Shown here: positions 8,314-18,014 of the stretch, in pieces
How positions within the stretch are numbered: position 1 is the first letter of the stretch
Layout of the letters: the number at the start of each line of letters is the position of its first letter
NCBI RefSeq assembly: GCF_039655745.1
Contig: NZ_JBBYXI010000001.1
Location: forward strand, 744,001-808,000
DNA: 64,000 nt
Direction of reading: 5' to 3'
DNA from: Hohaiivirga grylli
Lineage (GTDB): Bacteria > Pseudomonadota > Alphaproteobacteria > Rhizobiales > Beijerinckiaceae
Translations under genes and position numbers: made by a program
The notes under the pieces: generated by a model
What the model was told of the DNA's origin: nothing
Database searches by the model: none
What the model saw: only the letters and a program-made list of their open reading frames with translations

Positions 8314-11300
8314 TTAAGGTTCTGATGATATGACCTCCACAGAGCCAAATTCTGAGCGGCCAAATTTCTCTGGGGCGTACATGTCTTCAGCTGTTGCTGA
8401 AGGGTGCATGTATTTGCCGACTGAAACAGCCCGAACAATATAGGCAATGTTGAAGGTTCTTGGTGATTGGTACGTTCTGTCGAAGGATGCAACCAGTCTG
8501 TCATCCCGATATTCCGTATGGGTAGCATCAACGGTATTTTTAACCCAGCCCAGTTTATCGGATTTGGAGCCGTCGACGAGGTTTGGATTGTCAATTTCAA
8601 AACCGGCAGGCAATCTGTCGACAACCAGAAGATTGGCATTAGTCGCTGATTGCTCAGTTACAGTAATGACCGTGACAAGTCGTGTTCCCTGTATAACGGT
8701 TGCGGGATTAACTCTTTCCCCAGAAAGATCATAATAGTTACGCTCAACCTTGTAGCCTTGCGATACGGCAGGCTCAGGAACCAGCGGATTACCAAGAACA
8801 TTGATAATGGCCTTGATATCCTGTTTGCTGGTATTGGTGACTTTTACAGACTTGCTGGCAAGAGTTGTATCACGATAGGACCGATAAAGCGGGGCCTGTT
8901 TTGAAGTCCCATCAATATCAAGGGTGATATCTTTTGAAGCCTCTGTCAGGGCCTGTGCAGCCAGAACCATCCAGCTCTTTTCCTGAGTACTGGTGTATCT
9001 GCGCAGAGCCGTCATGATAGCGACTTCTTTTGAAAGACGCGACAGGCTCTCTTTCGAGAATTTACTTTCCGTACCAAGAGCCAGTACGGCAGCGGTATCA
9101 CGCAGGGTCGAGCCATAATTGTAATAGTAAAGACGCTCCTCCGTTTTATTGCCAAGGGCCTTCTCAGCAGCCATGAATGCCTTGTTTGCGCGTTCCTGGT
9201 CGCCCAGCATGGACAGGGCTGAGGCGAGCTGACCCAGTGCCATTGGAGATTTGAATGCCGTCATCTTGGTATCGACCATATATTTCAGATCACCCATGAC
9301 CGGACGGCCATTGCGGGCAAGCACATATGTGGCATAGGCAAGAGATGGAGTGTTCTGTTCAATTTGCGTTGTGTTCGCAACAAGATTTCTTAATCGTTCC
9401 AATGAACGGTTAAAAGCCTGATCCGGAACAGAGAACTTCATTTCACGGGCACGGGTGAGGAAGTCTGCAACATAGGCATCTAGCCAGTAATTGCTGCCAT
9501 TTGACCAGGTGTTGAACGAACCATTCGTATTCTGACGTGTCAGGATACGGTCAATCGTATTGTTTATGCGCTCATTAACATCATCGTCTGTGGCCATGGC
9601 ATTGGTAACGGCCAGAGAGTTCAGATAAAGGAGCGGCAAGGCACGACTGACAAGTTGCTCGGTGCAGCCATAAGGATATCTGTCCAGCTCTCTGAGAAGA
9701 CCGGGAACGTCAAGCTCTGACAACATGGAAACAGAAACGGTTGCTGCACCCGTTCCCGGAATGATGTTCTCCAGCAGATCACTTGAGAGTGTCAGGCTTT
9801 CACTGGGTTTCAGGGTACGCGTAATACGATGCGTATTTGAGATTGTTCCGGGCAGAATACCCAGATTGTAGCTGCGGTGAATATTGATCGGGGTGTCGTC
9901 ATTCTGGGGCCCTTTAAGGGTCATGTTAATGACGGACTTTCCATACTCAAGAGCTGCAACAGGAACAGTAAGAGACGTCTTTTGTCCCTTTTTGAGTGTC
10001 AGGCTTTTCTTGAGATCAGCAGGGCTAGCTGTTAGCCGCTCATCAACAGTAAACTCTGCGATATAATCACCATCCGGGCCTTCGACATTGTTGATCTGAA
10101 GGTACAGATTTGTCTGATCACCAATCGATAGAAAACGCGGCAAAGTCACAAGAGTTACAACAGGGTCACGAATTGCCATGTCAAAGGAGGCATTACCAAC
10201 ACGGCTCTTTGTCCATGCGACAGCCATCAGGCGCCCACTACCGTTAAAAGCTGGGAGCTTTAGAGGGATATGGGCAATGCCATCCGGGCCGACTTTGACG
10301 ATGCCGGAGAATAGTGCCAGCGGTTCCTCTGTTGGAGGCAGGGCATCATACTTGTTGGGCAGTTCATCCCCACCTGAACGATAAGCACCTCTTGTTCCCT
10401 GCATGCCATCAATCAGATAGCCATACAGATCCAGAATATCCGCAGAAAGCTGTTTCTGACCAAAGAAATATTTGGTTGGATTGGGGCTGTCGTAACGGGT
10501 CAGATTGAGAATGCCGACATCAACAGCCGTTAAGGTCACATATAAGTCTTCGTCTTTCTCTGCACCATTTATTTCGACAGGAATTATTGTTTCCTGACCG
10601 GGGAGAGTTGAGGCGGGTGCCTTGATCTGAACACTTAGCTTGCGCTTGTCCTGATCAACTTCAAACCATGTTAAGCCAAGGGCACGACCGGGTAGACGTT
10701 TGGCAACCGTATCAAGAGGACGATGGGCGATGGCAACTAGATAGGCACCTGCTCCCCATTCGGCTTTTACAGGTAAGGTTACGTTTGTTCCGTTCTTTGA
10801 AACATTGATGACCTGAATATCCCGCACCTTATCACTGACAACAGCCAGAGTGGCCTGCCCGTCAAAACGGGATGACAGTTTAACCTGCATCTGCTCACCA
10901 GCCTGATAAGCGGCCTTATCCAACGTCATTTCAAGAAGATCAGGCGTATCGGCTGTCTGGTCGCCGGAGTATCCGGCATAAAACTGAATGCTTGCCTGAG
11001 CTGCTTGTCCGAAGTCGGGAGCAGAAGCTTCCAGAATGTAGCTGCCCCATCCCACATCAGTACTGATGACAGCAGGAGATTTTCCATCGGAACTGACAAT
11101 ACCTTCGGAAACTTTTATCTTGTTTTTAATTGCATCGTAGCTCCAGCGACCATCGGAGTTAGACCACTGATAATTGCGTTCAATGCGAAACAGTGTCCAT
11201 TTGATTTTACCTGCAGCCAGTGTGTCTCCATTCTGATTGGCGATGATGGCATTAAAGGCTGCTGGCTTGTCACCTTCGATTTCTTCTGCCGCAGATTTGA

Positions 11301-13566
11301 TGCCAACAATCGCACCACTTGGCAGGATTGGTAAGGTAAGTGAACGGCGAACCGCCCTGCCACCATCTTCTGCAACTTCTACAGAGATTGTAATTTCGCT
11401 TGGCTTTGTGGAAGTGATTTCCGGTACTGCAAAAGAGAGCGATGCCTTACCTTCTTCATCTGTATAGATTTCACCTTCAATTTCACCATTGATTGTTTGA
11501 GGTTCTTCATCCGATAGCCCGGTTACATAGCCAGCAAGAGCAGGGAGGGAGCTATTGCTGACCTGAGTTATTGAATATTCCCCAGTAACACGAAGATTGT
11601 TACTGGCTGCGCCGAAGAGAAAGCGTGTTGCAATATCGATAGAACCTGTCTCACCACTATGAAGCGCTTTTTGTTGTGAGGTTAAATTCAGCTCCAGTCG
11701 TTCAGCAACATAATCTTCAACGAGAAACGTTGTGCTACCGACAGGAGCTGCTTTTGGGTCTGTGTAAAAGGCAACCCGCCATGTTCCGTGAGACGCATCA
11801 GCGGGTATGGCTAGTGAAAGCGTCCGGCCGCCAAGCCCCATATCCTCGACCTGTACTTTGCGGAACTCGACACCATCCGGTCTGCGGATGATGGCTGTCA
11901 GAGGGAGTTTTTCAACGGCAAGCCCCTGACCATCACGCATGAGAGCTGTGATGTGAACGGTTTCATTGGGGCGATAAACACCCCGTTCCGTATAAGTGTA
12001 AACATCAATGGCCCCTGATGCGACGCGGCCTTTAACGCCACGATCAGAAAGATCAAAAGCCGTCTGGTTAAGGTTGATGAAGTTATAGTCGTTCTCTGTT
12101 GCTACGACGACCATTCCAGGCTCAAGTGCGCCTGTGCCACGGGATAAACCCGGGTCAAAAGCAACATGTCCGAAAGCTTCAAGCTGTTTGGTCGCAAGCA
12201 GATCATTGTTGCGTGCAAGCAGACGGACTTCAGCCTTGCCAATGGGCTGAGCAGAAGACAGGGACCGGGCAAAGACGTGGATGCCGTCTTTGCCTTTAAA
12301 AGCCGTAATGCCAAGATCAGATACGACAAACCACTGGGTGGCCTTCTGCTCCCACGCGCTTTCGTCATACTCATCTTCAGAAGAACTTGTATCCGTAGAT
12401 TTTTTCTCAGAATGCGGTACTGCGACTAGAACATAAACACCCGGTTCCATCTTTCCGAGAGCTTCAGCAACCGGGAATGTTGTGACAACGTCCTTGTTCA
12501 GGTCATACTGGGTATCAAGTGTGCCACTCCATACTTTAACACCCGAATTCAGGCCAATATCTTTTTCTGTATAGCCTGATATCTGATTGAGGAAGTTTTC
12601 CGAACGAATAGCCGGGACAATATTTCTGTCACCAATTCGATATACTTCAAGATCAAGCTTTGTCGTATTGACGCTGGTCAGCGGCAAACCGTTCTGACCT
12701 GTTGCAGGGAGAACATAAGTTTTACCGATAACGCTGACCTGTGGGGCGCGATCTGGAATTTCTGCTGTAATATTGACAGGATTTCTCAGAGTCTCGTCAA
12801 CGACTGATGGGATGCCCTGACGAAGAGTGATGTTGTAGGTCTGTCCGTGTTTCAGACCTTCAACACAAAGCTGGCGACCAGATATGGCAATGGCAGGGTT
12901 TGTAACTTCTCTGACGGTTACAAATGAAGAATAATCAATGCGGCCTTGTTCTAAGTTTTCCGAGAACGAGAAACAAATCTTTGGATTGGCTGTGTTCGAC
13001 TCAAGTTGGTAGTCGTTATATTTGAAGCCGTATTTCTCGCGAAGCGTTGCATAGGTCGCGGCAACGCGCGGGTTGTGTTCTATCTTCAGGCTTGCTGAAT
13101 ATGCATTGAGAGCGTCGCGCCAATCATATCTTGCTTCATACTGTTGAGCGAGTAGGACAAGTGCATTTGCTTCCTCAGATGGTGTTTTGGCGACAATATA
13201 AGCCTGATAAGCGGCTGTACGTGCTTGTCTGGAAAAAGTATAGCGGTCGGACTGTGCAGAAGTAGATATGGCGTACAGGGTTTTGGAAACTTCGAGCCAG
13301 GAAGCTGAAGACTTATGATTTTCAAGCAGGTAATGACCCAGTATTGAGAAGGCCTGAGCCCGATTACTATTTATGATTGTTCGGGCGACATAGAGATTTT
13401 TATCATCTGTTGCTTCCCGTTGTGAGGCATTCTTTAGAAGAAGTGCTTCGAGCTGGGCAAAATCATAATCCATGTCTTTGCGGACATAAAGTTTTTCAGC
13501 GCTTGCCAGAGATGGGATCAGGATAATGAAGCTTATAAGTAAGACATTAAATAATTTTCTAAACAT
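8314..13566 (-). CDS. bacterial alpha-2-macroglobulin family protein
   Basis: A 1750-residue periplasmic protein, the expected size for the YfhM/ECAM family, which traps foreign proteases and protects the cell envelope after wall damage. A Sec signal peptide (FNVLLISFIILIPSLASA) is followed by macroglobulin-like beta domains, a bait-region-like stretch, and the thioester motif YGCTEQ at about residue 1300. The Cys-Gln pair is intact, so covalent capture is possible. ATG 13566 is preferred because a GAGGAA site lies 9 bases upstream; the ATG at 13575 abuts that site. No lipobox cysteine follows the signal, unlike the E. coli lipoprotein, so the product is probably soluble in the periplasm. It is paired with pbpC. 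Confidence 0.93.
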   Translation of the reverse strand: MFRKLFNVLLISFIILIPSLASAEKLYVRKDMDYDFAQLEALLLKNASQREATDDKNLYVARTIINSNRAQAFSILGHYLLENHKSSASWLEVSKTLYAISTSAQSDRYTFSRQARTAAYQAYIVAKTPSEEANALVLLAQQYEARYDWRDALNAYSASLKIEHNPRVAATYATLREKYGFKYNDYQLESNTANPKICFSFSENLEQGRIDYSSFVTVREVTNPAIAISGRQLCVEGLKHGQTYNITLRQGIPSVVDETLRNPVNITAEIPDRAPQVSVIGKTYVLPATGQNGLPLTSVNTTKLDLEVYRIGDRNIVPAIRSENFLNQISGYTEKDIGLNSGVKVWSGTLDTQYDLNKDVVTTFPVAEALGKMEPGVYVLVAVPHSEKKSTDTSSSEDEYDESAWEQKATQWFVVSDLGITAFKGKDGIHVFARSLSSAQPIGKAEVRLLARNNDLLATKQLEAFGHVAFDPGLSRGTGALEPGMVVVATENDYNFINLNQTAFDLSDRGVKGRVASGAIDVYTYTERGVYRPNETVHITALMRDGQGLAVEKLPLTAIIRRPDGVEFRKVQVEDMGLGGRTLSLAIPADASHGTWRVAFYTDPKAAPVGSTTFLVEDYVAERLELNLTSQQKALHSGETGSIDIATRFLFGAASNNLRVTGEYSITQVSNSSLPALAGYVTGLSDEEPQTINGEIEGEIYTDEEGKASLSFAVPEITSTKPSEITISVEVAEDGGRAVRRSLTLPILPSGAIVGIKSAAEEIEGDKPAAFNAIIANQNGDTLAAGKIKWTLFRIERNYQWSNSDGRWSYDAIKNKIKVSEGIVSSDGKSPAVISTDVGWGSYILEASAPDFGQAAQASIQFYAGYSGDQTADTPDLLEMTLDKAAYQAGEQMQVKLSSRFDGQATLAVVSDKVRDIQVINVSKNGTNVTLPVKAEWGAGAYLVAIAHRPLDTVAKRLPGRALGLTWFEVDQDKRKLSVQIKAPASTLPGQETIIPVEINGAEKDEDLYVTLTAVDVGILNLTRYDSPNPTKYFFGQKQLSADILDLYGYLIDGMQGTRGAYRSGGDELPNKYDALPPTEEPLALFSGIVKVGPDGIAHIPLKLPAFNGSGRLMAVAWTKSRVGNASFDMAIRDPVVTLVTLPRFLSIGDQTNLYLQINNVEGPDGDYIAEFTVDERLTASPADLKKSLTLKKGQKTSLTVPVAALEYGKSVINMTLKGPQNDDTPINIHRSYNLGILPGTISNTHRITRTLKPSESLTLSSDLLENIIPGTGAATVSVSMLSELDVPGLLRELDRYPYGCTEQLVSRALPLLYLNSLAVTNAMATDDDVNERINNTIDRILTRQNTNGSFNTWSNGSNYWLDAYVADFLTRAREMKFSVPDQAFNRSLERLRNLVANTTQIEQNTPSLAYATYVLARNGRPVMGDLKYMVDTKMTAFKSPMALGQLASALSMLGDQERANKAFMAAEKALGNKTEERLYYYNYGSTLRDTAAVLALGTESKFSKESLSRLSKEVAIMTALRRYTSTQEKSWMVLAAQALTEASKDITLDIDGTSKQAPLYRSYRDTTLASKSVKVTNTSKQDIKAIINVLGNPLVPEPAVSQGYKVERNYYDLSGERVNPATVIQGTRLVTVITVTEQSATNANLLVVDRLPAGFEIDNPNLVDGSKSDKLGWVKNTVDATHTEYRDDRLVASFDRTYQSPRTFNIAYIVRAVSVGKYMHPSATAEDMYAPEKFGRSEFGSVEVISSEP

Positions 13567-13654
13567 TGCTGTCATTTCCTCAATTTAGCTTCACTTTATT
13601 CTGACGGATTTTAAGAGATAAAGAACATAAACTACATGATGATGTTTTATAACA

Positions 13655-13682
13655 AAAAAGAGCGCATAAAGCGCTCTTTCCT
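13655..13682 (-). terminator. rho-independent terminator of the small secreted-protein gene
   Basis: The stem AAAGAGCGC/GCGCTCTTT has a 5-base loop. Read on the minus strand it is followed by a T-run, and it lies just beyond the 13703-13978 gene. Confidence 0.85.
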
Positions 13683-13702
13683 TTGCTTTGGCTGTCTGGA
13701 TA

Positions 13703-13978
13703 TCAGAGGCCTTTTTTCGCATCTGCAATCAGGTCATCATAGAACTTGCAAGCCTTGTCGAAATCATCAGGCTTAATGCCGGAATCGGCCATGTCCTGAG
13801 CAGCCTTCATTGTCTTCTGGCTCCATTCCTGAGCTGCTGTTGGATTCTTCTGAGCAAGCTGCTGAACAACTGTCATCATTTCCATTGCCTTTGCCTGCAT
13901 GTCTTCTGCAGAAGAGCAAGCAGCTGAAGCCTGAGCTCCAACGAACATGAAAGGAAGAGCTAGAATAAATTTACGCAT
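13703..13978 (-). CDS. small secreted protein of unknown function
   Basis: A 91-residue protein with a clear Sec signal peptide (MRKFILALPFMFVGAQASA, cut after ASA). The mature part has about 70 residues, is helix-prone and Ala/Met/Gln/Lys-rich, and carries two cysteines (ACSSAEDMQ near its start and KACKFYDD near its end) that could form a disulfide in the periplasm. ATG 13978 has an AGGGG ribosome site 9 bases upstream and the gene ends in its own terminator, so it is very probably real. I do not recognise a named family. Confidence 0.8.
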   Translation of the reverse strand: MRKFILALPFMFVGAQASAACSSAEDMQAKAMEMMTVVQQLAQKNPTAAQEWSQKTMKAAQDMADSGIKPDDFDKACKFYDDLIADAKKGL

Positions 13979-14317
13979 GGTATGCCCCTAAAAAAATATG
14001 TTTGATCTATTGAATAGAACCCAGTCAATTCGGGGTGAGGTTAAGAGGTTTTAATTTTCTGATCAATCTTTGAAACACAGTTTCAACAATTAATAATGCA
14101 GTTTCTCAGGTATATTTAATTGTAAATTTAGTTGCTTTGTCCGGAATATAGAAGGATGAATTTTGCATTTCTTAAAAAGTAAGTGTGAGAATAATAGAAT
14201 TATATATCTTATATTTTGTAATACTCTTCATTTATATGAAAAATTGTTGTTGTCATTTGTTGTGGTAGTATACTGTTTCAATTGATTAATATGGATATGT
14301 CTACCGGGGATCGGATC
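13979..14317. other. AT-rich divergent intergenic region
   Basis: About 340 bases, strongly AT-rich compared with the genes on both sides. It should hold the promoters of the secreted-protein gene (minus) and the esterase gene (plus). No open frame, RNA gene or clear operator was recognised in it. Confidence 0.6.
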
Positions 14318-15346
14318 ATGCGAAAACACGGAGCTGAACAATGGCCACAAGGCCAGATTTTCAGTCTGCAGATTGAGAGTGCGAGTCTTGCAGATAACCT
14401 CTTAGGGGATGCTTCTTCCCGTCGTGTCGATGTTTATATCCCTGCTGGACACACTGGCAAAGACCTGCCTCTTCTGATTGATCTTGCCGGTTTCACATCC
14501 TCGGCTTTAGCGCATACCGGCTGGAGGAATTATGGAGAGAATATTCCAGAGCGTCTTGATCGTCTGATTGGCAGTGGTACCATGTTACCGGTTGTGATGG
14601 CTTTCCCTGACAGTTTCACGCGGCTTGGTGGCAACCAGTTCGTCAATAGTCTGGCGATGGGGAACTGGGAAGATTTCATGATCAAAGATATGTTGCCCGC
14701 AATTGAAAGCCGTTTTGAATGTGGGGGGGCTGGTAAGCGTGGATTGTTCGGCCGTTCATCTGGCGGATATGGTTCAATAATCCATGGTATGCGTCATGGT
14801 GGAGAGGTCTGGTCTGCTATTGCCTGCCACTCTGGTGATATGGACTTCCCATTGATGTATCGCAGTGAATTCTGCAATACACTGCGGTCTCTCGCCAAAT
14901 ATGATTTTTCTATTGAAGCTTTCATCTATGCTTTTGAAGAGGGGCCAAAGGCATCGGGCTCTGATTGGGGAACAATGATGATGCTGGCACAATGTGCATC
15001 ATTTGATCCTGATCCAGATGCTTTCTGTGGAGTGCGCCTGCCTGTGACGACGGATACATGCGAGCTTATCCCTGAATACTGGGCAAACTGGCTGAAGTGG
15101 GATCCGTTGCAGATGATCGAGAAGCCGGAGTATCGTGACGGCTTGAGCCGTCTCAAGTTCCTTTTCGTCGATTGTGGAACGGTTGACCAGTATAACCTGC
15201 TCTACGGAGCCCGTATCATGCGGCGGAAGCTCGAAGAAAAAGGCGTTGCCCATATCTATGAGGAATTTTCGGATAATCACTCTTCTCTTGATTATCGTTA
15301 CGACAGATCGTGGCCGCTGATGGCGCGGGCGTTATCCCGAGCGTAA
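14318..15346 (+). CDS. putative esterase, alpha/beta-hydrolase fold
   Basis: A 342-residue protein resembling the esterase D/tributyrin-esterase-like putative esterase family (PF00756). The nucleophile elbow GLFGRSSGGYGS contains the G-x-S-x-G serine. A candidate acid is the Asp in FVDCGTVDQYNL, and the candidate His lies in FSDNHSSLDYRYD, in the correct order. Strand-like YIPAGHTGKDLPLLIDLAG near the N-terminus fits the fold. No signal peptide, so probably cytoplasmic. ATG 14318 is chosen because GGGGAT lies 8 bases upstream; ATG 14291 and 14297 and a TTG at 14282 are in frame and possible. The substrate is unknown; no neighbouring pathway gives a clue. Confidence 0.75.
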   Translation: MRKHGAEQWPQGQIFSLQIESASLADNLLGDASSRRVDVYIPAGHTGKDLPLLIDLAGFTSSALAHTGWRNYGENIPERLDRLIGSGTMLPVVMAFPDSFTRLGGNQFVNSLAMGNWEDFMIKDMLPAIESRFECGGAGKRGLFGRSSGGYGSIIHGMRHGGEVWSAIACHSGDMDFPLMYRSEFCNTLRSLAKYDFSIEAFIYAFEEGPKASGSDWGTMMMLAQCASFDPDPDAFCGVRLPVTTDTCELIPEYWANWLKWDPLQMIEKPEYRDGLSRLKFLFVDCGTVDQYNLLYGARIMRRKLEEKGVAHIYEEFSDNHSSLDYRYDRSWPLMARALSRA

Positions 15347-15364
15347 ATTCCGGAGAGTAAGGAT

Positions 15365-15396
15365 AAAAGGCCTATGATTGAAGGTAGGCTTTTGTT
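15365..15396 (+). terminator. probable terminator after the esterase gene
   Basis: The stem AAAAG(g)CCTA/TAGG(c)TTTT is followed by TGTTCT. The stem is short and bulged, so this is a moderate call. Confidence 0.55.
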
Positions 15397-15489
15397 CTAG
15401 CAGTTTTTTACTTAAAATCGTGTCCCTGTGCTAGGTTTAGCATCTGCAATATGGCATATACGAAATGCAGATGCTCAGGAGAACGGCTG

Positions 15490-16389
15490 ATGAAAGCATT
15501 ATTTATTGGACAGGCCTATATTGATGTCACCTTTCTGACGGATGTTATTCCGACAGGCGATGAAAAGGCTGTGGCCAAAGACTACTCAATCTCGTTCGGT
15601 GGTAATGCGGTGACTGCCGGGTTCTGCTGTGCCAAACTTGGTGTTGTCCCCGATATGCTTGCAGCCATTGCTGATGACTGGCTTGGCCGTATGTTTATCG
15701 ATATGGCATCCAAATACGGCATTACGGTTCACCAGCGCAAGGTTCATGAATCTTCGCTTTCATTCATCATGCCGACCGGCAACAAGCGCGCTATTGTTCG
15801 CTGCCGTGATGATAATTACCTGCATCCGTTTGCGCCGCTTAATCTTGGCGACTGTAAGGCCTTGCATCTTGATGGACACCAGCCTGATGCTGCAATGCAT
15901 TATGCCAAAGCCTGCCGGGAAAAAGGTATTTTGACCTCGCTTGATGGTGGTGGTTTGCGCGAAAATACCCATGAGCTTCTTGAGTTCATTGATGTTGCGG
16001 TTGTTGCCGAGCGCCTTTGTGAACAGATGGATCTGACCCCAACGGAAATGCTTTCATATCTGAAATCCCGTGGTTGTAAGATTGGTGCTGTTACTTTGGG
16101 TGAACGTGGCACTGTTTGGTATGATGAGACAGGGCAGGAGCAGGTTCTGCCAGCTCTGGATGTCCCGAATAGCAAGATCGTTGATACGAATGGTGCCGGT
16201 GATATTTTCCACGGTTCCTATATCTATTCTGCCGTTGCCCATCCAGACTGGAGCTGGAAAGAGCATCTGATCTTTGCGCGTGGCGCATCAACCCATTCAA
16301 TTCAGCATCTTGGTAACGAGAATAGTCTGCCAACGCTGGCTGATATCGCTGCTGCTCAGGCAGAATTCCCTGAGAAGAAAATACCTTGA
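15490..16389 (+). CDS. PfkB/ribokinase-family carbohydrate kinase
   Basis: A 299-residue kinase. The N-terminal strand ALFIGQAYIDVTFL with the downstream SFGGNAVTAGFCCAKLG matches the sugar-binding PfkB signature 1. The C-terminal DTNGAGDIFHGSY is signature 2, containing the catalytic Asp of the GAGD anion hole. It phosphorylates a sugar or sugar-like substrate using ATP; the exact substrate cannot be read from the sequence. ATG 15490 follows an AGGAG site at 8 bases; the frame extends upstream to 15451 without a good start. It precedes argH on the same strand but is separated by 107 bases and probably unrelated in function. Confidence 0.88.
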   Translation: MKALFIGQAYIDVTFLTDVIPTGDEKAVAKDYSISFGGNAVTAGFCCAKLGVVPDMLAAIADDWLGRMFIDMASKYGITVHQRKVHESSLSFIMPTGNKRAIVRCRDDNYLHPFAPLNLGDCKALHLDGHQPDAAMHYAKACREKGILTSLDGGGLRENTHELLEFIDVAVVAERLCEQMDLTPTEMLSYLKSRGCKIGAVTLGERGTVWYDETGQEQVLPALDVPNSKIVDTNGAGDIFHGSYIYSAVAHPDWSWKEHLIFARGASTHSIQHLGNENSLPTLADIAAAQAEFPEKKIP

Positions 16390-16496
16390 TATTTAAAGAT
16401 CTTTTGAAAGGCTCTCTTTTAACGAAGAGGACCTTAATAAGATGTGTTCTGGAAGGGTGAGCGATCTGCCCGTAAACTGATTGCAAGGATAGTGCC

Positions 16497-17897
16497 GTGT
16501 CTGAAGATTCTAAAAAATCTGTTGCGAATGTCATGTGGGGAGGACGTTTCTCTCAATCTCCCAGTGCATTGATGGAAGCCATCAATGCCTCAATTGATTT
16601 TGATAAACGAATGGCATTTCAGGATATCGAAGGCTCGATTGCACATTGCATGATGTTAATTGCCTCAGACATCATTTCCAAGGAAGATGGTGAGTCCATT
16701 CTCAATGGGCTTTATCAGATACGTAAAGAAATTGAGGATGGAGAATTCATCTTCAAAAAATCCCTTGAAGATATTCATATGAACATCGAGGGACGTCTGC
16801 GAGAAATTATTGGTGATGCAGCAGGTCGCTTGCATACGGCGCGTAGCCGTAATGATCAGGTTGCTCTTGATATCCGGCTTTGGATACGCGATGCCCATGA
16901 CAGAACTGCAGAGCAGATTACAAAGCTGATCAAGGCTCTTCTTGATAAGGCTGAGAAAAATACGGATACCGTTATGCCTGGCTTTACGCATCTCCAGAGT
17001 GCGCAGCCAGTGACTTTTGGACATCATCTGATGGCTTATGTCGAGATGTTTGGCCGTGATCTGACACGTGTCAGAGATTCCCGTACTCGTCTTAATGAAT
17101 CGCCGCTTGGTGCCTGTGCGCTAGCCGGGACATCATTCCCGATCAGTCGACACATGACAGCTTTGGCTCTTGGTTTTGACGGGCCAACGCGCAATTCTCT
17201 CGACTCTGTTGCAGATCGCGATGCTCTGCTGGAGTTTATGAGTCTTGCTTCAATCTGTGCCATGCATCTTTCGCGTCTGGCAGAGGAGATTACGCTCTGG
17301 ATGACGCCGCAGTTCAATTTTATAAAACTGCCTGATCGCTGGACAACCGGCTCTTCCATTATGCCGCAAAAGCGCAATCCGGATGCGGCTGAGCTTGTCC
17401 GCGGTAAAACCGGACGTGTTATCGGCTCACTTGTTTCCCTTCTGACAACAATGAAGGGGCTGCCTTTGACGTACTCAAAGGATATGCAGGAAGATAAAGA
17501 GCGTGTGTTTGACGCTGCCGACACGATTGAGATTGTTCTCGCAGCCATGACTGGCATGATTGAGGATATTCAGCCTGTACCAGAGCGTATGGCCGCAGCG
17601 GCCGGAGCCGGTTTTGCAACTGCAACTGATCTTGCAGATTGGCTGGTTCGTGAGCTTAATATTCCATTCCGTGATGCCCATCATATTACGGGTCATCTCG
17701 TGGCTGAAGCTGAAAAACAGGGATGTGATCTGTCTGATCTGCCTCTGGAGGTTATGCAGAAAGCAGATAGCCGTATTACGGATGCCGTCTATGGTGTGCT
17801 GACTGTGGCTGCATCGGTTCATTCCCGTACAAGCTTTGGCGGAACATCTCCGAAGCGTGTTGCTGAACAGGTTGCATACTGGCGTGAAAAAATCTGA
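16497..17897 (+). CDS. argH: argininosuccinate lyase
   Basis: A 466-residue cytoplasmic enzyme of the last arginine step: argininosuccinate to arginine plus fumarate. The N-terminal MWGGRFSQSPSALMEAINASI is typical. The superfamily signature GSSIMPQKRNPDAAEL carries the catalytic serine loop. TARSRNDQVALD binds substrate and GFTHLQSAQPVTFGHH holds the catalytic His region. The start is GTG at 16497, with an AAGGAT site about 9 bases upstream; it gives the expected length. No other arginine gene is adjacent. Confidence 0.97.
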   Translation: MSEDSKKSVANVMWGGRFSQSPSALMEAINASIDFDKRMAFQDIEGSIAHCMMLIASDIISKEDGESILNGLYQIRKEIEDGEFIFKKSLEDIHMNIEGRLREIIGDAAGRLHTARSRNDQVALDIRLWIRDAHDRTAEQITKLIKALLDKAEKNTDTVMPGFTHLQSAQPVTFGHHLMAYVEMFGRDLTRVRDSRTRLNESPLGACALAGTSFPISRHMTALALGFDGPTRNSLDSVADRDALLEFMSLASICAMHLSRLAEEITLWMTPQFNFIKLPDRWTTGSSIMPQKRNPDAAELVRGKTGRVIGSLVSLLTTMKGLPLTYSKDMQEDKERVFDAADTIEIVLAAMTGMIEDIQPVPERMAAAAGAGFATATDLADWLVRELNIPFRDAHHITGHLVAEAEKQGCDLSDLPLEVMQKADSRITDAVYGVLTVAASVHSRTSFGGTSPKRVAEQVAYWREKI

Positions 17898-17934
17898 GTA
17901 CTTTAAGTGCGACAGTTTCGCCGATAAGCTTGAC

Positions 17935-17964
17935 TTTACTGAAAGTCTGAACACTTTCAGTAAA
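17935..17964. repeat. perfect 12-bp inverted repeat between argH and the sensor kinase gene
   Basis: TTTACTGAAAGT and its exact complement ACTTTCAGTAAA are separated by 6 bases. It could be an argH terminator, but no T-run follows; an operator or processing hairpin for the downstream kinase gene is equally possible. Confidence 0.6.
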
Positions 17965-18014
17965 AGCTAGGGAAGCGCTTATTTCTTATGACACCAGTGG
18001 CTTAGAGGTAGGGT

